This document shows, piece by piece, positions 12,085 to 23,471 of a stretch of DNA of 64,000 nt (within the stretch, counting starts at the first letter, position 1; each line of letters starts with the position of its first letter). The DNA lies in assembly GCA_947172415.1 (NCBI GenBank), contig OX359201.1, positions 3,472,001 through 3,536,000 on the forward strand, given 5' to 3'. The stretch is from Chondrosia reniformis (taxonomy: Eukaryota; Porifera; Demospongiae; Chondrillida; Chondrillidae). Under the pieces are notes generated by a model that did not search any database, was not told where the DNA came from, and worked only from the letters and a program-made list of their open reading frames with translations. The translations under genes were made by a program, and so were the position numbers.

Positions 12085-12359
12085 TGGAGGTAGAAATATC
12101 ACAACATCGCAACTAGTGAAAGGAATATACTGCACTAACTTGATTCAAAATATTTATGTAGCTTACCCTCTCCAAAAGAAATCAAAATAGCCAGCAATGA
12201 GGCAAGCTACCATCCAAACCATATGGATGTAGACCAGACTGAGGAACAGTCTATCTACAATTCCAACAACATTTTAAAGGTATTTATATAGTTACACATG
12301 ATGCTGCAATTGTTAAGGATGACAGTAGTTATAAGTGTTTCTACCCCAGGAGAATAGCA

Positions 12360-12735
12360 TGCATGCAAGTAAATTCAACTAGTTCATACAACTAGTAAAT
12401 TAAACTAGTACACACAATTAAAACATACAATTACTACATACAACTAGTACACACAACTAGTTCATACAACTAGTACAAACAAATAGTACACACATGATAC
12501 ATATAACTAGTACATATCACTAGGACATACACATATAACTAGAACATAGAAATAGTACATACCACTAGTACATAGATATAGTACCTATATCTAGGATATA
12601 CAATTAGTTCATACAACTAGTACATACAATTAATACATACAACTAGTACATTCAACTAGTACATACAACTATTACATACAACTAGTGCATAAAACTGGTA
12701 CATACAACTTTTACATACACCTAGTACAAGTTATT
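12360..12735 (+). repeat. 13-bp satellite, orientation A (TACATACAACTAG)
   Basis: First block of the diverged 13-bp satellite. The plus strand reads ACATACAACTAGT-type monomers with many substitutions and indels. It changes polarity at about 12,735 with no foreign sequence between the two halves. Confidence 0.95.
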
Positions 12736-13328
12736 AGTATTAGTTGTATGTTCTATTTATAGTACTAGTTGTATGTACTATTCATATGTGCTATTTATGT
12801 ACTAGTTGTATGAACTAGTTGTATGTACTTTTTCTGTGTACTAATTGTATGTTCTAATTGTGTGTAGTAGTTGTACGAAGTAGTTATAAGTGCTAGTTGC
12901 ATGTACTAGTTATATCTAATATTTGTATGTACTCGTTGTATGTTTATGTTCTAGTTATATGTATTAGTTGCACGTAGAAATTGTATGCACTAGTTATATG
13001 TACTAATTCTTTTTACTAGTTGTAAGAACTTGTTGTATTTACTAGTTGTATGTACCAGTTGTTAGTATTAGTTGTATGTTATAGTTATAGAACTAGTTGT
13101 ATATACAAGTTGTGTGTACTAGTTGTATTGACTATTTGTATGAACTAGATGTATGTATTAGTTGCCAATACTAGTTGTACATACTATATGTATGTACTAG
13201 TTGTATGTACTATTTATATGTTCTACTTACCTGTTTATCTTCTAGTTATATGTACTAGTTGTACAAACTAGTTTTATGCACTAGTTGTATGTACTAGTTC
13301 TATATATAAGTTGTATGTACTAGTTGCT
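12736..13328 (-). repeat. 13-bp satellite, orientation B (CTAGTTGTATGTA)
   Basis: Same satellite read as its reverse complement. It runs to the 5' end of the first R2-like element, whose left flank is GTATGTACTAGTTGCT. Confidence 0.95.
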
Positions 13329-13437
13329 GTCGTGGGAATTGGAGGCTGACAAGAGGATGGGTATTGTCCAGTTCAACCCCCCGACGGAGCAGGGTGCTTA
13401 GCCCTTCATGTGGCATCCTGTAGCTAAATCAGCCTCC
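13329..13437 (+). ncRNA. HDV-like self-cleaving ribozyme candidate, R2-like copy 1
   Basis: The first 109 bases contain complementary segments in the nested double-pseudoknot order of HDV-like ribozymes. P1 is GTCGTGGG (13329-13336) with CCCCCGAC (13378-13385), 7 of 8 paired. P2 is GGAGGCTG (13341-13348) with CAGCCTCC (13430-13437). P4 is CAGGGTGC (13390-13397) with GCATCCTG (13413-13420). The P4-P2 joint is TAGCTAAAT; known HDV ribozymes carry the catalytic C in a GGCUAAGG-like joint. A P3 hairpin (GACAA/TTGTC) fits between P2 and P1. R2 elements are known to release their 5' ends with such ribozymes. P1.1 pairing and the P3-P1 spacing are less clear. Confidence 0.6.
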
Positions 13438-13481
13438 CTGCCAGTATGGGCTAACCCCCTGTCTGGAAGTTTCACTGGGTT

Positions 13482-16400
13482 ATGTCACGTCATGATAATG
13501 AAAATTTTCAAGACAGGCTGTGGCCTAGGTGCACCAGTGGTGAAGAAAACCCTGGGTCAACCAGAATAGGTGATTCCACTGGTGCCTCGCAGGTAGATGT
13601 ACCTGAATGTAATAGCCTTTCTTCGGTCCCCATGACGGACCAACCAGCCCTATGGACCGAGGAAATGGTTAGGGCACTAATTGATTGCTATGAGCGATCT
13701 GAACCCAAAAGAGGTGGCTATCAAAAGCGTTTAGAGCAGGAATGGCTGAGCAAATACCCACATTTGCCTCAGACCGGTCAAACCCTTTCCTGCCAAGCCA
13801 AAAGAAACTTGGTAGGAGACGGAGTACTGCAAGTAACGGGTAGCCGAGATTTAGATTTGGTTAATGATGCACCGCAAGGTGCCTCTTGAAGGAGAAGGAT
13901 CCAAGGGGTGATCTGGAACCTTCAGAGGGATAATATCCTCATGGAGCTCTACCGAGAAAGTAAGCCCATGGAAAAGGGGTATGCCAAGCGGTTGTACCAG
14001 GCTTGGAATGCTGCAATGCCAGACCATAAAACCACCAAGGTAGTGCTAACTACGAGAATTAGTAGAATCCGAAGAGGTCAAGGTCTCTCGAGACTAAACC
14101 TTGTGGAACCTGACTGTCGTGGTTTAGCCACCCTAACTGAGAGTGTGGAGGAAGGTGTAGGAGCCCAGGGAGAGGGGGAGTTTGCACCAAGTTCAGGCTG
14201 TGACTGAACAAAATGGTGAGCTGCCGTTGAAACTCCCACAAATGATCATCCTAGTCCCAGGACAAGTGGCAATGATCAATTGATGCAACTTTTAGGCAAA
14301 GCAAAAGATGCCTGTCTCCGAAAGAAACCTGGAGATTTCTCTGATAGAAAACCCTGTGGGGCAGTGTGGTTCAACCATGTTGATACGGCACTGCTTCAGG
14401 AGGCCAATGATTGGGTGGAGAAAGAGTGGCAGGAAGGCCCTAGGTCGGCCTGGCACCTGAATTGCCTGGTCTACTCTGTTGCTATGGCTGTGAGGGGAAA
14501 AACAAGCTACGAATCGCAGCCATGCAACTAGGGAAGGAAATCAGATAATCAGAAGGGAAGTAAGAGACAGGGAGGTCATAAAAGTGACAGAAAGACCAAG
14601 GGCCTTAGGTTTAGAAGACTGCTTGCCTGGTTGGATGTGGAAATAGCGCGTCAACAGAATAATAATCCTATGACCAAACGCCAGAAAGTACTCCGAAGAA
14701 AGCTTTAGAGGGAGTTCCATTCATTAAACCTGAATGTGCTGATCAGAGCTTGAGAACAGACATTGGGGCAACTCAAGGTCTGGACTCTACAAGAGCGAAG
14801 ATCGGCTGAACGCAGGAAATTCCAAGAACAATACCCAAAGGAAGTTCCGGATGAATGGCAATGTTCCAACCTCCAATGAAGCTCCCTCAATTGAGGTAGT
14901 AAGAGACTTTTGGACAAAGATTGTAGGTACTGTTGGTAAGGTCAACACAGATGACCCAGGGATGAAAGAATGGCTAAAGGAAACCAAAAGAGGGTGGGTA
15001 GAACCTCCTCAGAAGGTCCCGATAGCATTGATGAGACCAAACTTAGGAAAGCCTTGAAAAAGGCAAAAAGCTGGTCAGCCCCTGGGACGGATGGCATTCA
15101 CACTTTTTGGTGGAAAGCACTCCCCTCTGCACAGTCTACCTTGGCAGATGTACTACGGAGGGTGGTGAACGGAGATCTGTCAGTCCCAGACTGGCTTACA
15201 AGGGGTCACACTCTACTCATCCCCAAAAAGGGTGACCCGAAAAGTGCGGCCAACTGCCATCCTATTGCGTGTCTCAACACAATGTACAAAGCTGTCACAG
15301 CATACATTGCATCAGAACTACTCACTTACACCTACACTAATAATCTTTTGCCTATTGCCCAACGGGCCATGAGAAAAGGGAGGTGGGGGTGTGTGGACTG
15401 TCTACTGCTGGATCAATCAATCGGTCTAGATGCCAAAATTATGGGCAAGCCACTTAGTGTGGCATGGATCGATTATGAGAAGGCATATGACAGAGTCCCT
15501 CACAAGTGGGTGATGAAGGTGCTTAAAACCATCAAGTGCCCAGGTTTGATCCGGATGTCTATAGAGCTCTTCTCCAAACACTGGGCTACTGTGCTTGAGT
15601 TGAGGACTGCGGGGAAGGTGGTTAGGAGCACTCCTATTAAATATAACAGGGGACTCTTCCAAGGAGACTCCTTATCGCCACTCCTCTTTTGTCTGGCCAT
15701 AGCTCCCATATCCCAAGTTCTTAACAGAACCAAGGGATATACCCTCTGGCAAAATGGGGAAAGGAACACCATGTCACACTTGTTGTACATGGATGACCTT
15801 AAGATATATGCTGGAGGGCCTGATAAACTCAGGGAAGCCATGGAATGTGTGGAGAAAACCTCAAATGCCATTGGCATAGGGTTTGGACTCAGAAAATGTG
15901 GTACAGCTCACATGCAAAAGGGGAAACTTCTAGAGGGCTCTGTAGTTTTCCTTTAGATCATGACAGGGCTCTTGTGAGTCTGGCAAGATACCTCCATACT
16001 GCCAATGATCCACTCATAGGCTATGGAAACGGTCAAACACATACTAAACATGTGTGAGCCCAAGGGATTTTCTCTCTAGAAAGAGAGACATGACCGGGCA
16101 ATACTGATAGTGTTGTGGAGACTGTTGAAAGAATATGGATTCTAGCAGGAAGAGCCCTGGTACAAACTAGAAGCAAAACCAGTCTATGAGAATAGGGCTG
16201 TCAAAATCTTGTGGGATCCTAGCATCCCTACAGATGAAGAAATGACAGAAAGAAGGCCAGACTTAGTGGTTGAGGATCGGCTATGTAAGTCCATCTACAT
16301 TATTGAGATGTCAGTTCCTACTGACACCAATGGAAGATGGCAAGAGAAGTTCCAAAAGTACCAGAAGCTGGCAGCTGAAATGAGGAATCAATTTAGGGGC

Positions 16401-16598
16401 TACCGAATTAAGGTAGTCCCGATGATAATTGGTGCTTTGCGGACAGTGGAGACACTCCTGGAAGATCTTAGGGGAATTCCAAAGCTGTCAAAAAGTGCAG
16501 TAGAAGTGATGAGAGCCATGCAGAGAACTGTTCTCTGTTCGGCTGTGAGGATATTGAGGCGACATCTATCTGTTGAGGGATTGGGGCCTGGATGATAA
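13482..16598 (+). pseudogene. R2-like polyprotein (Myb-like x2, RT, RLE), disrupted copy
   Basis: The start ATG at 13482 (MSRHDNENF) is intact here, unlike copy 2. Two tandem Myb-like units follow (WTEEMVRALIDCYERSE; IWNLQRDNILMELYRESK), then a linker and the RT: SWSAPGTDGIHTFWWK (15,070), IDYEKAYDRVPHKW (15,470), GLFQGDSLSPLLF (15,650) and YMDDLKIYAGG (15,786). The restriction-like endonuclease core RRPDLVVEDRL...IIEMSVP lies near 16,250-16,320. Breaks against copy 2 are a TGA at 13,887, a frameshift near 14,200, a TAG at 14,529, a TAG at about 14,706, a TGA at about 14,751, a short deletion near 14,827, a one-base loss near 14,990 and the two large deletions. The CCHC zinc finger is largely lost in the second deletion. 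This copy is dead. Confidence 0.9.
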
Positions 16599-16805
16599 GT
16601 AGTCCTGTCCCAGTCCTTGCCTGTCGACCTCTGGAAAGCAGTGGTGGATTGGTGTATGGAGGTACTCCCTCCTATTATGATGGTCAAAATTGGCCCGATG
16701 CGCACCTGTCTGCTGCTGCCGGAAGGAGGCAAAGCCGAGGCTTCTGGCTAAAAACCCGAAGAAGGGAAAACATAACTGACTGAGGGTTGTCCAAGCCAGA
16801 TACTC

Positions 16806-16829
16806 CTTGCCTTAGTAAACTAAGGCAAG
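16806..16829 (+). other. 3' UTR hairpin of R2-like copy 1
   Basis: Perfect 10-bp arms, CTTGCCTTAG and CTAAGGCAAG, around a TAAA loop, about 40 bases before the element end. It is conserved in copy 2. It may be the RNA structure recognised by the element's reverse transcriptase (inference from R2 biology). Confidence 0.6.
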
Positions 16830-16869
16830 AAGTAACAAGGTTCTCCATTAAGGCTTTTGTTTCTAAAGT

Positions 16870-19203
16870 AAGTATGTACTAGTTGCATATACTAGTTGTA
16901 TATACTAGTTGTATGTACTAGTTATTTGTGTATGTTATAGTAATATGTGTATGTCTTAGTGATAGTTACTACTTGTATGTACTAGTTGTATGTACTAGTC
17001 GTATATAATAGTTGACTGTAAAAGTTGTATATACAAGTTGTATGAAGTAGTTTTATGGAATAGTTGTATATACTAGTTGAATGTATTAGTTGTATGTATT
17101 AGTTGTATGTACTAGTTATATGCACTATATCTACGTTCTAGTTATAGGTGTATGTTCTAGTTATATGTATATATCCTAGTGATATGTACTAGTTGTATGT
17201 ACTTGTTGTATATACTAGTTAAATGTACTAGTTGTATGTACTAGTTGTATATAATAGTTGACTGTAAAAGTTGTATATACAATTTGTATGAAGTAGTTTT
17301 ATGGAATCGTTGTATATACTAGTTGAATGTATTAGTTGTATGTATTAGTTGTATGTATTAGTTATATGCACTATTTCTACGTTCTAGTTATAGGTGTATG
17401 TTCTAGTTATATGTATGTGTCCTAGTGATATGTACTAGTTGTATGTACTTGTTGTATATACTAGTTAAATGTACTAGTTGTATGAACTAGTTGTATGAAC
17501 TAGTTTTATGTGCTTGTTTTATGTGCTAGTTATACGTATTAATTGTATGTTCTGATTGTGTGGGCTAGCTGTATTTAATAGATGGATGAACTAGTAGTAT
17601 GTACTATTTCAATGTTCTAGTTGTATGTACTAGTTTTATATAGTAGTTGTATATTCAAGTTGTACAAAATAGTTGTATGTACTAGTTGCATTTACTAGAT
17701 TTATGTAGTAGTTGTATATACAAGTTGTAAGGACTAGTTGTATGTACTAGTTGTGTGTTCTAGTTGTATTTACTATTTGTATGAACTAGCAGTATGTACT
17801 ATTTCTATGTACTAGTTATATGGACTAGTTGTGTGAAGTTATTGTATGTTTTTGTTGTATGTACTAGTTGTATGTACTAGTTGTATGTATTAGTTATATG
17901 TACAAGTTATATACTAGTTGTATGGACTAGTTGTATGTACTAGTTGTATGCACTATATGTATCTACTAATTGTATGTACTAGTTGTATGTACTATTTCTA
18001 TGTTTTAGTTATATGTGTATCTTCTAGTTATATGTGTATGTCCTCGTAATAGGTACTACTTGTATTTACCAGTTGAATGTACTAATTGTATGTACTCTTT
18101 CTATATACTGGTTATATTTGTATGTTTTAGTTATATGTGTATGTCCTAATTATATGTACTACTTGTATGTACTAGTTATATGTACAAGTTGTATCTACTA
18201 GTTGTTTGAACCAGTAGTATGTACTAGTTGTATGTAATTGTTGTATATTAAAGTTGCATGTACAAGTTGTATGAACTAGTAATTTGTACTAGTTGTTTGT
18301 ACTAGTTGTATGTACAATTTCTATGTACTAGTTATAAGTGTATGTTCTTGTTATATGTGCTAGATATATGTACTACATGTATGTACTAGGTTTATGTACA
18401 AGTTGAATGTACTAATTGTATGAACTAGCAGTAAGTAATAGTTGTATGTAATAGTTTTAAATGCAAGTTGTATGTACAAATTGTATGAACTAGTAGTTTG
18501 TAGTAGTTGTATGTACTGGTAGTGTGAACTATTTCTATGTACAAGCTATAAGTGTATGTTCTTGTTATATGTAGTAGTTGTATGTACTAGCTGAATGAAC
18601 TAGTTGTATGACCTAGTCGTATGAACTAGTTGTATATACTAATTGTATGTTCCAATTGTGTGTACCAGTTGTACTAAATAGTTGTATGTACTTTTTGTAT
18701 GTACTAGTTGTTTGGACTAGTTTTATGTACAAATTGTTATTACTATTTGTATGTACTAGTTGTATTTACAAGTTATATGTAATATTTATATGTACAAGTT
18801 ATATGTGTATGTACTAGTTATAAGTAGAAATTGTTTGTACTAATTTTATGTGCTAGTTGTATGCACTAGTTGTATGTTCTAGTTGTATGTTCTAGTTGTA
18901 GGTTCCAGTGCTAGTTATACTCGGTACTAGGTAGGTATTAGTTGAATGTACTAGTTGTATATACTAGTTTTATAGACTCGCTGTATGAACCAGTTGTGTG
19001 TCATTGTTGTATGTACTAGTTATATATACTAGTTGTAGTTACTAGTTGTGTGTACTAGTCGTATGTAGTAGTTGTATGTACTAGTTGTATGTTTTAGTTT
19101 TATGTACTTTTTGTATAAACTGGTTGCATGTACTAGAACTGATTATATTTACTTGTTGTAGGTACTAGTTGTATGTACTAGTTGTATCTACTAGTAACTA
19201 GTT
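16870..19203 (-). repeat. 13-bp satellite, orientation B, with 246-bp local duplication
   Basis: Diverged CTAGTTGTATGTA monomers. A segment containing the unusual GTATATAATAGTTGACTGT begins at 17,001 and again at 17,247, followed in both places by the same order of variant monomers, so a 246-bp higher-order unit was duplicated in tandem. Confidence 0.95.
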
Positions 19204-19586
19204 ATAATAAAATAAGGATTTCTTCTAACTGCATCAAACTTATCTTTGTAAAGGTTCATCTTTCGACTTTTAGAGCGTCTAGAGACACAGTTTTTTCAAT
19301 TCTTCTGTCTACCAAACGTTTCGAATCTGGGGGTCTTCTTCAGTGACTGATGTTGGTGTTCAAGGTGTCTTCATTTATAGCCATTTTACCCACCATTTTC
19401 GATTACCTCCACAGTGATATCATCGGTTACATGATTTCCGGAGGAAGGAGAGAGAAAGGGAGTATTCATAAGAAAGGGTTTCCAACCACTTCTAAGTACA
19501 ATTCCTTGACCTAAGTTCATTCTTACCTGACATTGTTGGATCTTCAGGGCTTCCTTAATCCTTCTTCTGTACCAGTTCTCTTCCAG
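19204..19586 (-). mobile_element. 5'-truncated Penelope-like element, 3' end only
   Basis: On the minus strand this matches the last part of the conventional PLE found at 52.2-53.5 kb. It encodes the C-terminal tail (ENWYRRRIKEALKIQQ, MNLGQGIVL, SGWKPF, DDITVE-type acidic end) and the 3' UTR with CACTGAAGAAGACCCCCAG and GAAACGTTTGG. It is truncated inside the C-terminus at about 19,586. Its 3' end abuts TTATAACTAGTTAC of the satellite, the same flank as at 53,485. Confidence 0.8.
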
Positions 19587-20738
19587 CTGTACTAGTTATA
19601 TGTCTATGTTCTAGTTATATGCACTAGTTGTATGTACTAGTTGTATACACCAAGTTGTATGTACTAGTTGTATGTACTAGTTATATGAACTAGTTTTGTA
19701 CTAGTTGTATTTACTAGTTGTATGTTCTCTTCCTATGTACAAGTTAAATGTACTAGTTATATATCCTGGGCAAGTACTAGTTGTATGTACTAGTTGTATG
19801 AACTACTTGTATGTCTTAGTTGTATGTACTACTTGCAAGTACTAATTGCATGCACTCTTTCTATGTACTAGTTTTATGTGTATGTTTTAGTTATAGGTGT
19901 ATGTCCTAGTTATATATACTACATGTATGTTCTAGTTATATGTACAAGTTGTATGTAGTAGTTGTATGAACTAGTTATATGTACTTGTTGAATGTAATAG
20001 TTTTTTATACAAGTTGTATGTACAAGTTGTATGAACCAGTAGTTTGTACGAGTTGTATGAACTAGTTGTATGTACTGGTTGTATGTTCTATATCTATATA
20101 CTGGTTATATGTGTATATTCTAGTTTTATGTGTATATCCAAGTTATATGAAATACATTTAAGTACTAGTTGGAAGTACTAGTTGTATGTAATAGTGGTAT
20201 GTACTAAACGTACGTACAAGCTAGTGTATATACAAGTTGTACGTACTAGTTGTATGTCCTAGTTGTATGTACTATATGTATGTACAATATGTTTTTACTA
20301 GTTGGATGTACTAGTTGTATGTACTAGTTGTATGTACTAGTTGTGTGTACTATTTCTATGGTGTAGTTATATGTGTATGTTCTAATCATATGTGTATGGC
20401 ATAGTGATATGTACTACTTGTATAAACTAGTTGTATGTGCTAGTCGTACATACTAGATGTATGTACTAGATGTATGTACTTATTCTATGTACTAGTTGAT
20501 TGTACTAGTTATATGTCCTAGTCAAGTACTAGTTGTATGTACTAGTACTACGAACTAGTTGTCAGTATTAGTTGAATGTACTAGTTGTATGTACTAAGTT
20601 TATTTACTCATTCTATGTACTAGTTATATGTGTATGTCTTAGTTATATGTGTATGTCCAAGTTATTTGTACAACTTGTATGTAATAGTTATATATACTAG
20701 TTTTATGTAGAACTTGTTTGTACTAGTTTTATGAACTA
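19587..20738 (-). repeat. 13-bp satellite, orientation B
   Basis: Continuation of orientation B after the PLE fragment. Polarity flips to A at about 20,739 without intervening sequence. Confidence 0.95.
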
Positions 20739-23005
20739 GCACTAGTACATACAACTAGTACATACAATTAGTACAGAAAACTGCTACATACAACTAGCAT
20801 ATACAACTAGTATATGCAACTAGTATATACAAGTAGTCCTTACAAAGAGTACACACAACTAATACATATAACTAGTACATAAAAGTACTACATACAACTA
20901 GTACATATAAGTAGTACATATACCTAGTACATACAACTAGAACATAAAACTAGTACATAAAACTAGTACATTCAATTAGTACATGTCACTAGTACCTACA
21001 ACTAGTATACATAACTAATACTAGCACTTACAACTACTACATAAAACTGATACATACAATTAGCACATACAACTAGTACATATAACTAGTACACACAACT
21101 AGTGCATACAAGTAGTACATTCAACTAGTCCACACAACTAGTACATACAATTAGTATATACAACTAGTACAAACAACGAGTACATGCAACTCTAACCTAC
21201 CTAGTACCTATTATAACAAAGTATAGAACCTGCAACTACATAGTGCACACAGCTATTACATACAACTGGTACATATAACTAGTATATACAACTAGTAACT
21301 AGTACATACAACTAGTACCTAGTACATACAACTATTAGTACCTACAACTAGTGAATAAAACTTGTACTAGTACATACAACAAGTACCTACAACTAGTAAA
21401 TATAACGAATACTAGAACATACAACTAGTACATACAACTAGTTACTAGTACATACAACTAGTTACTAGTACATACAACTAGTTACTTGTACATACAACTA
21501 GTACATACAACTAATACATACAACTAGTTACTAGTACATAAAACTACTACATACAATTAGTTAATAGTACATGCAACTAGTACATACAACTAGTACACAC
21601 AACCATTTACAAGTACATGCAACTTGTACATACAACTAGTACATACAACTAGTATATACAACGAGTACATACAACAAGTGCATACAACTAGTTTCTAGTA
21701 AATACAGCTAGAACATATAAATAGTACATACTACTACAATATACAACTTGTGCATACAACTGGTACATAAAACAAGTACTTGCAACTACTACTACAACTA
21801 GTGCATAGTACTAGTAGATACCCATACAACTAGTAAATACAACTAGTCCACACAAATAGTACACACAACTAGTACATACAAGTAGTTCAAAAAACTACTA
21901 CAAACAAATAATACCTACTTAGTACCTAGTATAGCTAATACTGCAACCTACAACTATATGGAACATACATCAAGGATCTACTACTAGTACATACAACTAG
22001 TTGCTAGTACATCTGGTACAGCATACAGCTGGTACATACAACTAGTAATTGAAATTAGTAAATATAACTAGTTCAATAAACAATTACATACAACTAATAC
22101 ATACAACGAGTACATGCAACTAGTACATTCCAATAGTAAATATAACTTGTACTTGTACATTCAACTAGCACCTACAACTTGTACAGACAACAAATACATA
22201 CAACTTCTTACTAGAACATACAACTAGTAACTACAACTAGTTTTTAAAACTAGTATATACAACAATTACACACAACTAGTACATACAATGAGTTCATAGA
22301 ACTAGTTCATAGAACGATTCCATAACACTGGAACATACAACTAGCACATACACAAATGACTAGTACATATAAATAGTACCTACAACTAATACATACAACT
22401 AGTATATAAAACTAGTACATACAATTAGTACATTCAACTAGTACATACAACTGGTACTACAACTAGTACTTAGAACTAGTACATAGAACGATTCCATAAC
22501 ACTAGAACATACAACTAGTACATAAAACTACTACATACAACTAGTATATATAGTCAGTACCGACGACTAGTAAATATAACTAGGACTAGTACATACACCT
22601 AGTGCATACGACTAGTTCATGAAATAAGTACATACAACTAGTATATACAACTAGTACACACAACTAGTACTACAACTTGTACATAGAACTAATACATAGA
22701 CCGATTCCATAACACTAGAACATACAACTAGTCCATACAACTAGTACATAAAACTAGTATATACATACAAAGAGTACAAAGAACTAGTAATAGATACAAC
22801 TAGTACATATAACTAGTACATATAACCAATATATAAAACTAGTCCTACAGATAGTAAATATAACTTGTAGTAGTACATACAAGTAGTATTTACAACTAGT
22901 AAAAATATCCAGTACTAGAACAAAAAACTAGTATATACACCTAGTGCATACAACTAGTTACTAGTACATACAACTAGTGTATATAACTAGTACATGCCAT
23001 ATTAT
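20739..23005 (+). repeat. 13-bp satellite, orientation A, with a recurrent variant monomer
   Basis: A long block of ACATACAACTAGT monomers. A distinctive variant, TAGAACGATTCCATAACACT, recurs near 22,310, 22,492 and 22,700 (spacing about 180-210 bp), marking a higher-order organisation. The same variant, reversed, follows the telomere-like runs at 39,331 and 61,739. Confidence 0.95.
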
Positions 23006-23015
23006 TATATTATAT

Positions 23016-23471
23016 GTCATAACCAGCTGTCCTGGGTTCAATTCCCAGCAATTGCTTCTTTCGTGTTTTTCCCTCTTTATGATGTTTTATTGATTATTAC
23101 TTGTGGTTTGATTATCACATTGATTATTCATAGATTTACCCAGCTCTCCTGTGGTTGATGGTGGCCAGCGACCCATTGGTTAAGATGACCCCTCCCACTG
23201 GAAATGGGCTGGGTCTCCGATTATCAGCTTGTCTGATGAAGTGAATCACCACTAATTAAGAATGTACACTGATTATTTGTTGTAGTTAGTTTAAGGGGGA
23301 GAACTTGGGGGAGGCATTGCTGTGGCAGTTGTAGCTCAGTGGCAGAGCAACTGGTGGTCATAACCAGCTGTCCTTGGTTCAATTCCCAGCAATTGCTTCT
23401 TTCCTGTTTTCCCTCTTTATGATGTATCATTGATTATTACTTGTGGTTTGATTATCACATTGATTATTCAT
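23016..23471 (+). mobile_element. tRNA-derived SINE, 1.3 units in tandem (circularly permuted)
   Basis: The sequence from GTCATAACCAGCTG at 23,016 repeats from 23,357, giving a 341-bp unit. The second unit's head at 23,325-23,397 folds as a tRNA: acceptor GCAGTTG with CAATTGC, A box TAGCTCAGTGG, B box GGTTCAATTCC, and a five-base-pair anticodon stem CTGGT/ACCAG around GGTCATA. Position 33 is not T, so it is tRNA-like, not a working tRNA. The body contains CTCCCACTGGAAATGGGC and TGATTATTACTTGTGGTTTG. The first unit starts inside the anticodon arm and the second stops after TTGATTATTCAT, so the pair is permuted. Transcription would be by RNA polymerase III. Confidence 0.75.

Larger units (their letters stand above)
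13329..16869 (+). mobile_element. R2-like (restriction-like endonuclease) LINE, copy 1, broken
   Basis: This copy is colinear with the better copy at 30,838-35,201, reading plus here. The 5' end is set at G13329, the predicted ribozyme cleavage point. The 3' end is TTTTGTTTCTAAAG at about 16,869, shared by both copies. Two internal deletions are visible against copy 2: about 375 bp at 15,935 (removing RT thumb coding sequence) and about 405 bp at 16,018 (removing sequence before the CCHC finger). A candidate target duplication, GTATGTACTAGTTGC, lies just before the element and three bases after it, but the satellite itself supplies most of that match. A 10-bp stem hairpin lies at 16,806-16,829 in the 3' UTR. 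Confidence 0.9.

Noticed and set aside
15500-15877. Antisense open frames over the R2-like genes (15500-15877, 32616-32993, 33240-33758 and similar)
   Set aside because: They are opposite-strand shadows of the RT coding sequence, present in both copies only because the coding strand is conserved.
13306-16890. GTATGTACTAGTTGC as a proven target-site duplication of R2-like copy 1
   Set aside because: The satellite monomer itself gives most of this match, so it cannot be distinguished from background repeat.
23325-23397. A functional tRNA gene
   Set aside because: The cloverleaf is nearly complete, but the anticodon loop lacks T33 and the anticodon is ambiguous (TCA or CAT by register). The sequence continues into a repeated body, so it is called a SINE head.
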